Assembly (NCBI GenBank): GCA_054601695.1
Contig: BAAHQB010000228.1
Location: 186,001-250,000, forward strand
DNA from: Amorphochlora amoebiformis
Lineage: Eukaryota > Cercozoa > Chlorarachniophyceae
Length of the DNA: 64,000 nucleotides
Reading direction: 5' to 3'
In this document: positions 60,102 through 64,000 of the stretch, one piece after another
Numbering within the stretch: position 1 is the stretch's first letter
How the letters are laid out: every line of letters begins with the position of its first letter
Program-made: the position numbers and the translations under genes
Notes under the pieces: generated by a model
The model's input: only the letters and a program-made list of their open reading frames with translations
Told to the model about the DNA's origin: nothing
Databases searched by the model: none

Positions 60102-60345
60102 TATGTATATACAGATTCATTTTCATGTATACACACAGAATATATATATATATATTTATGTATATATACACATACATATATGTATGAATACATATACATA
60201 TATATATTTATACATTACAAAATAAATACATCAATATCGTGTACACATGTACTTGCTAATGTATATACATGTAAATGTATACATATGTACAATTGATACA
60301 TACATATGCATCGAATATATACACTTCGATATTTGTATATTGGTA
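59395..60345. repeat. (TA)n blocks with complex islands
   Basis: TA runs at 59405-59440, 59505-59580, 59755-59800, 59835-59880, 60065-60110 and 60140-60215. Islands at 59150-59395, 59600-59725 and 59935-60060 are complex but show no supported gene. Confidence 0.8.
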
Positions 60346-60346
60346 G

Positions 60347-60400
60347 GAAATGCGAAGCGAAAGGGGAGATCTAAGCGGGAACTGTAATCACACTTGAGAA
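60347..60400 (+). CDS. Exon-like island (weak)
   Basis: After TATTGGTAG, a phase-0 frame reads [12 protein letters not shown] before GTAATC; all frames close soon after. It may be a small exon of the gene upstream or noise. Confidence 0.2.
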
Positions 60401-60418
60401 GGTAACTGCACATATTCA

Positions 60419-60419
<1 letters not shown>

Positions 60420-60481
<62 letters not shown>

Positions 60482-60675
60482 CTGTAAAAAAACATATAAT
60501 TTAACTTAAATATATGCATAAATATATATATGGGTGTATAAATACATAAATAAATATGTGTGTTTACATAAATGAATACAAAAATATATGTATATACATT
60601 TATGTAAATATATAAAATAAATATATATATATATATATATATACATACATATATATTTAAATATATGTAATCATA

Positions 60676-60734
<59 letters not shown>

Positions 60735-60780
60735 TATATTATATATCAATAATATTACAATATATCATATATATGTATAC

Positions 60781-60815
<35 letters not shown>

Positions 60816-60960
60816 TATATATCTATAATGTTACATTATTTGTAAGAATATACATTTATTAATGAAATGCTGATTCACGGTATACGTTTATGTAGTAAAT
60901 GCGTAGAATGAAAGAATGAAAGAAGAATATATATCTGTGAAGCTGTGTAATGCCTATATA
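60420..60960. repeat. (TA)n blocks
   Basis: TA runs (60421-60478, 60670-60735, 60780-60835) with AT-only spacers. Confidence 0.88.
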
Positions 60961-60975
60961 TATTCGTGTCCTTAG

Positions 60976-61017
60976 GAACTCAAAACGGAACTCACAACAG
61001 ACATCTGCGATGGATAC
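60976..61017 (+). CDS. Candidate exon ([14 protein letters not shown])
   Basis: Acceptor TTCGTGTCCTTAG, 14 codons in phase 0, then a GTAGAA donor. It could join in phase 0 to the island at 61462. A plausible late exon of the FYSH gene or of a separate gene. Confidence 0.3.
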
Positions 61018-61037
61018 GTAGAACATTGTGCTTGTAA

Positions 61038-61039
<2 letters not shown>

Positions 61040-61108
<69 letters not shown>

Positions 61109-61109
61109 A

Positions 61110-61167
<58 letters not shown>

Positions 61168-61223
61168 TATATGTATATGATGTATATTCACAAACACTAT
61201 ATATATATATATATATATGTGTG

Positions 61224-61259
<36 letters not shown>

Positions 61260-61285
61260 ATATATATATATATATATAATGTATA
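61040..61285. repeat. (TA)n block, possible intron
   Basis: TA runs with GTGTGTTATATA interruptions between the two exon-like islands at 60976 and 61462. Confidence 0.88.
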
Positions 61286-61461
61286 TATATTTTAAATTTG
61301 CACTTTTCTGAGTGTATAAAATATAAATATATTAATTATGTTTATTCATCAATACATAAATTCATATATTTTCGTAAATGTACATATGGATGTGATTATG
61401 GGTATATTTACATGACGGTGGGGTATGTTTACATGTTATTTATAATGCATTTTGTTTCCAG

Positions 61462-61542
61462 GTCAAGGATGCTCTCAACGAACTCCAAGGGGAAGGCAAT
61501 TTTTCACATATGTATATCATATATCCACATATTTTATGTTAA
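61462..61542 (+). CDS. Candidate terminal exon (VKDALNELQGEGNFSHM)
   Basis: Acceptor CATTTTGTTTCCAG is strong. The phase-0 frame starts VKDALNELQGEGNFSH and runs into AT-rich sequence to a TAA at about 61540. Joins in phase 0 from 60976-61017. Confidence 0.33.
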   Translation, partial: VKDALNELQGEGNFSHMYIIYPHILC

Positions 61543-61744
61543 GATACTAGATGTAGTTATTATATGTATGTACGTATAGTAAATTTAAGCGCATAGATCG
61601 CATGTGGATGATAATGTACACATATTGATACTTAAATATGTTGATATGTATTCTTATATATATGAATGCATATCTGTGATAAACATATGTATATATAATA
61701 TAATGTCTAGTATAGATACGTACAATAAATGATTATGTTATATG

Positions 61745-61797
61745 TTTATAATATACATATATATATATATACTGTGTGTGTATGTATATACTATTAT

Positions 61798-61845
<48 letters not shown>

Positions 61846-61890
61846 AATATATATACATACATATATACATATATTTTTATATGGATTAGG
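61745..61890. repeat. (TA)n tract
   Basis: TA with a TGTGTGTATG island. 61545-61740 is AT-rich complex sequence with no gene. Confidence 0.85.
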
Positions 61891-61919
61891 CATAGTCATA
61901 AATATATCCATTACACAGC

Positions 61920-62065
61920 TGCTATCTAAATATGTGTACATATCATGATCAAATTGTAAAGTATATAACAGAGCTGGGACATTGACTCAGCAGCTATCTA
62001 AATATGTTATGTACATATCATGGTCACATTGTAAAGTATATAACAGAGCTGTGACATTGACTCAA
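61920..62065. repeat. ~72-bp tandem duplication
   Basis: GCTATCTAAATATGT to CATATCATG.TCA, then ATTGTAAAGTATATAACAGA and GACATTGACTCA, occurs at 61921 and 61993. Confidence 0.88.
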
Positions 62066-62189
62066 CGGTCGTTGGGAGCAAAGACTGGGCCAATGTACTT
62101 CACTTAACTCATTCGATTCACCAGCAAGGTTATTATCTTAGAAATATACGAGAATATCACACTATAATGAACATCGAACATCGTGTTAC

Positions 62190-63005
62190 GATCTAAATTC
62201 TAGAAACTATGCTACAATCTAGACAATCAATCACATGTACCACTGCCTAGCTGTGTAGGTTACTCGAGTCTACTCGACTATATAACTCATGCGCAATGGT
62301 CTGACTAAAACATAACCTATGACAAAAATTAGGGTGATCGGGTCTCTTCATGGCTAATAGATAGCCACCTGCAGTGTGCTGATGATAGCTGATGAGTCAG
62401 TGATGACCCCGACCACTACACTAGTCCGAGCGGCTAGATGATCGAGCCTGGATATCACTGAGCTAATACGCAAGCTAGAGCTAGTCCAGTTGAGTGCGAT
62501 ATCTCTAGTGACTATGATCAGATACTGAGGCTATCATCTAGATTATATACGATTGGGCCATGTCATGATGGGAAACTTCTAGATCTTGCCTAGCGTGCAT
62601 AGTACTTACTGCAGTGTCAATGATCCTCGATTATATGATACGGACTTGAAATCACGCGAAGATCGAAAATCTGGAACTAGATTTTCATAGCTACATAGTA
62701 GATTCTGAGAGTACCGTTCCAGGTAAGGTGCGAAATTCTTCTAGAACTAGAAGGGCATACAACACTGTAGACAAAACGTTGCGCTGAATGTGCATACGCA
62801 GGCTCATGAGACTCTACACTAGATCTAGTGGATACACGCATGGGCCACATGACCAGACTACTCTGACTCTAGCAACTAACTAGCTCTTGATCATGAGTAG
62901 GCCCACTCGGCTAACTCTAGTAAAAAACATCGATTCAGTATGGCAAACATTCTAGACATTCTGGACATTAGGCATGCATAATTCTAGCAATTGATCTAGA
63001 CATGA
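62190..63005. other. CTAG-rich island, no gene recognised
   Basis: 22 CTAG tetranucleotides in about 800 bases, against about three expected, in complex sequence with few TA runs. CACTAGATCTAGTG (62818-62831) is a 14-bp palindrome. No frame above about 50 codons was seen. Its right end overlaps the start of the inverted-repeat arm. Confidence 0.7.
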
Positions 63006-63604
63006 TAATGTAACACACACACATTCATGTAAGTATGTACACATATCCAAATGTATGTACATTCTAGATATTGCATATTTTATATGGACATATGAGGCTC
63101 ATTTACATATATACCGATGGGAACACACGTTACAGTTCACCATGTAGAAAACTCATAATACATTTTAATACAGAAATCTATTTACTATACATATCTATAT
63201 CTTGTGCATGTATATATATGTATATATATATATATCTATTTATTTATTTATATATAATATATATATGTATATATATATATATACATACATATGTATGTAA
63301 ATGTATAAACTATATTTCAAAATACAATACAGGAATCTTAAATGGAATATAAAACGTCAACAATAGTATTGACCATGTCCTCATCAAGGTCAGACGAAGT
63401 CCTCATTACCATCAGACGAAAAGATCAACCGAATAATCCGACCAATGCAAATGTGTTATCAAGTATTTGTACATTACGTTGTAACGTCGTTGTTACAGCA
63501 ACAAATACGTTAGCACCGGGTAGTACCACTAGTACCGGGTAGTACCAGATAACATGATCACGTATGTATATGCACACTGACATATACATGTTAATTTGTT
63601 TATA

Positions 63605-63650
<46 letters not shown>

Positions 63651-63664
63651 ATGTGTACATATGT

Positions 63665-63706
<42 letters not shown>

Positions 63707-63745
63707 TGCATATATGTAACCTGTATCTGAGTATATATATATATA
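62935..63745 (-). repeat. Long inverted repeat, right arm
   Basis: Reverse-complement match to 16945-17690, with the landmarks listed there in reverse order. GTAGTACC occurs twice in ACCGGGTAGTACCACTAGTA and the following bases (about 63516-63547). The arm carries a TA tract insertion at about 63200-63290 not equal to that of the left arm. Confidence 0.85.
63342..63542 (+). CDS. Small frame conserved in both arms of the inverted repeat (weak)
   Basis: Starts [20 protein letters not shown], ends [18 protein letters not shown]; the counterpart is 17094-17297 (-). The two differ in the middle by indels that restore frame. No domain is recognised. Confidence 0.3.
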   Translation: MEYKTSTIVLTMSSSRSDEVLITIRRKDQPNNPTNANVLSSICTLRCNVVVTATNTLAPGSTTSTG

Positions 63746-63800
63746 TATATTTATATATATACATATATATATATATTCATATATATATATATATATGTAT
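63600..63800. repeat. (TA)n tract
   Basis: TA runs with a CATGCATATATGTAACCTG island that belongs to the inverted repeat. 63800-64000 is complex and GC-richer, truncated by the window end; a minus-strand frame enters it, but nothing is recognised. Confidence 0.85.
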
Positions 63801-64000
63801 GAATAACAAAAATACACATGCATACCCCAGAAAAGTTCTCTGCGTCGGAAGCTGTTAAGGCGGATTCTTCTTTCTCCTCGCCTTCGTAATCCCACTCGCC
63901 TAGCCTATTCCTATCAGTTTCGCTCTTTCTGTCCGGTTCTATCTCCCGGGCGGTTACAGTCTTCCTGTCAACTGCTCTCTTCCGGTCACCTCGCTCTCCT

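Overview
This is a window of nuclear DNA from a eukaryote with a very AT-rich, repeat-laden genome. The evidence is GT-AG introns with pyrimidine-rich acceptors, a PIF/Harbinger-type DNA transposon, vertebrate-type TTAGGG repeats at internal positions, and ankyrin and SBDS/FYSH-type proteins. I see no bacterial operons and no rRNA or tRNA genes. I cannot name the organism. Much of the window is (TA)n microsatellite, which fills most introns and intergenic space and yields long meaningless Ile-Tyr frames in all six frames. All coordinates and splice sites were read by eye; none has transcript support.

Layout. 0-9.3 kb is repeat territory: TA tracts, alternating-strand TTAGGG/CCCTAA blocks, a 13-bp CACGTG array, a homopyrimidine block, an 18-copy 50/52-bp minisatellite, a higher-order 24-bp telomeric array and a homopurine block. 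11.5-15.6 kb holds a decayed Harbinger-like element: a 526-residue DNA-binding-type ORF (+) facing a truncated, stop-interrupted transposase (-). 15.6-20.3 kb has minus-strand exon-like sequence, a CCCTAA block and one arm of an inverted repeat whose partner lies near 63 kb. 21.7-23.0 kb (-) and 37.6-39.8 kb (+) carry two diverged members of one unrecognised gene family that share an intron position. 23-37 kb is mostly TA and small tandem repeats with a few low-confidence exons.

The best-resolved locus is a 20-exon ankyrin gene at 40.85-49.49 kb (+). Its ankyrin repeats each sit in one 99-108 nt exon with phase-1 borders, and the exons recur as a three-type cassette (A-B-C) five times. The hand-built model is 2,100 nt, in frame throughout, 699 residues. 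Downstream, 50.74-52.22 kb (+), four short phase-0 exons encode an SBDS N-terminal (FYSH)-like domain; further small exons as far as 61.5 kb may belong to it.

Five islands rich in the tetranucleotide CTAG (about 13.5, 14.5, 17.6, 49.8 and 62.2 kb) stand out from the TA background. Two of them adjoin or overlap the arms of the long inverted repeat and two are copies of one direct repeat, which suggests a mobile-element family not yet defined.
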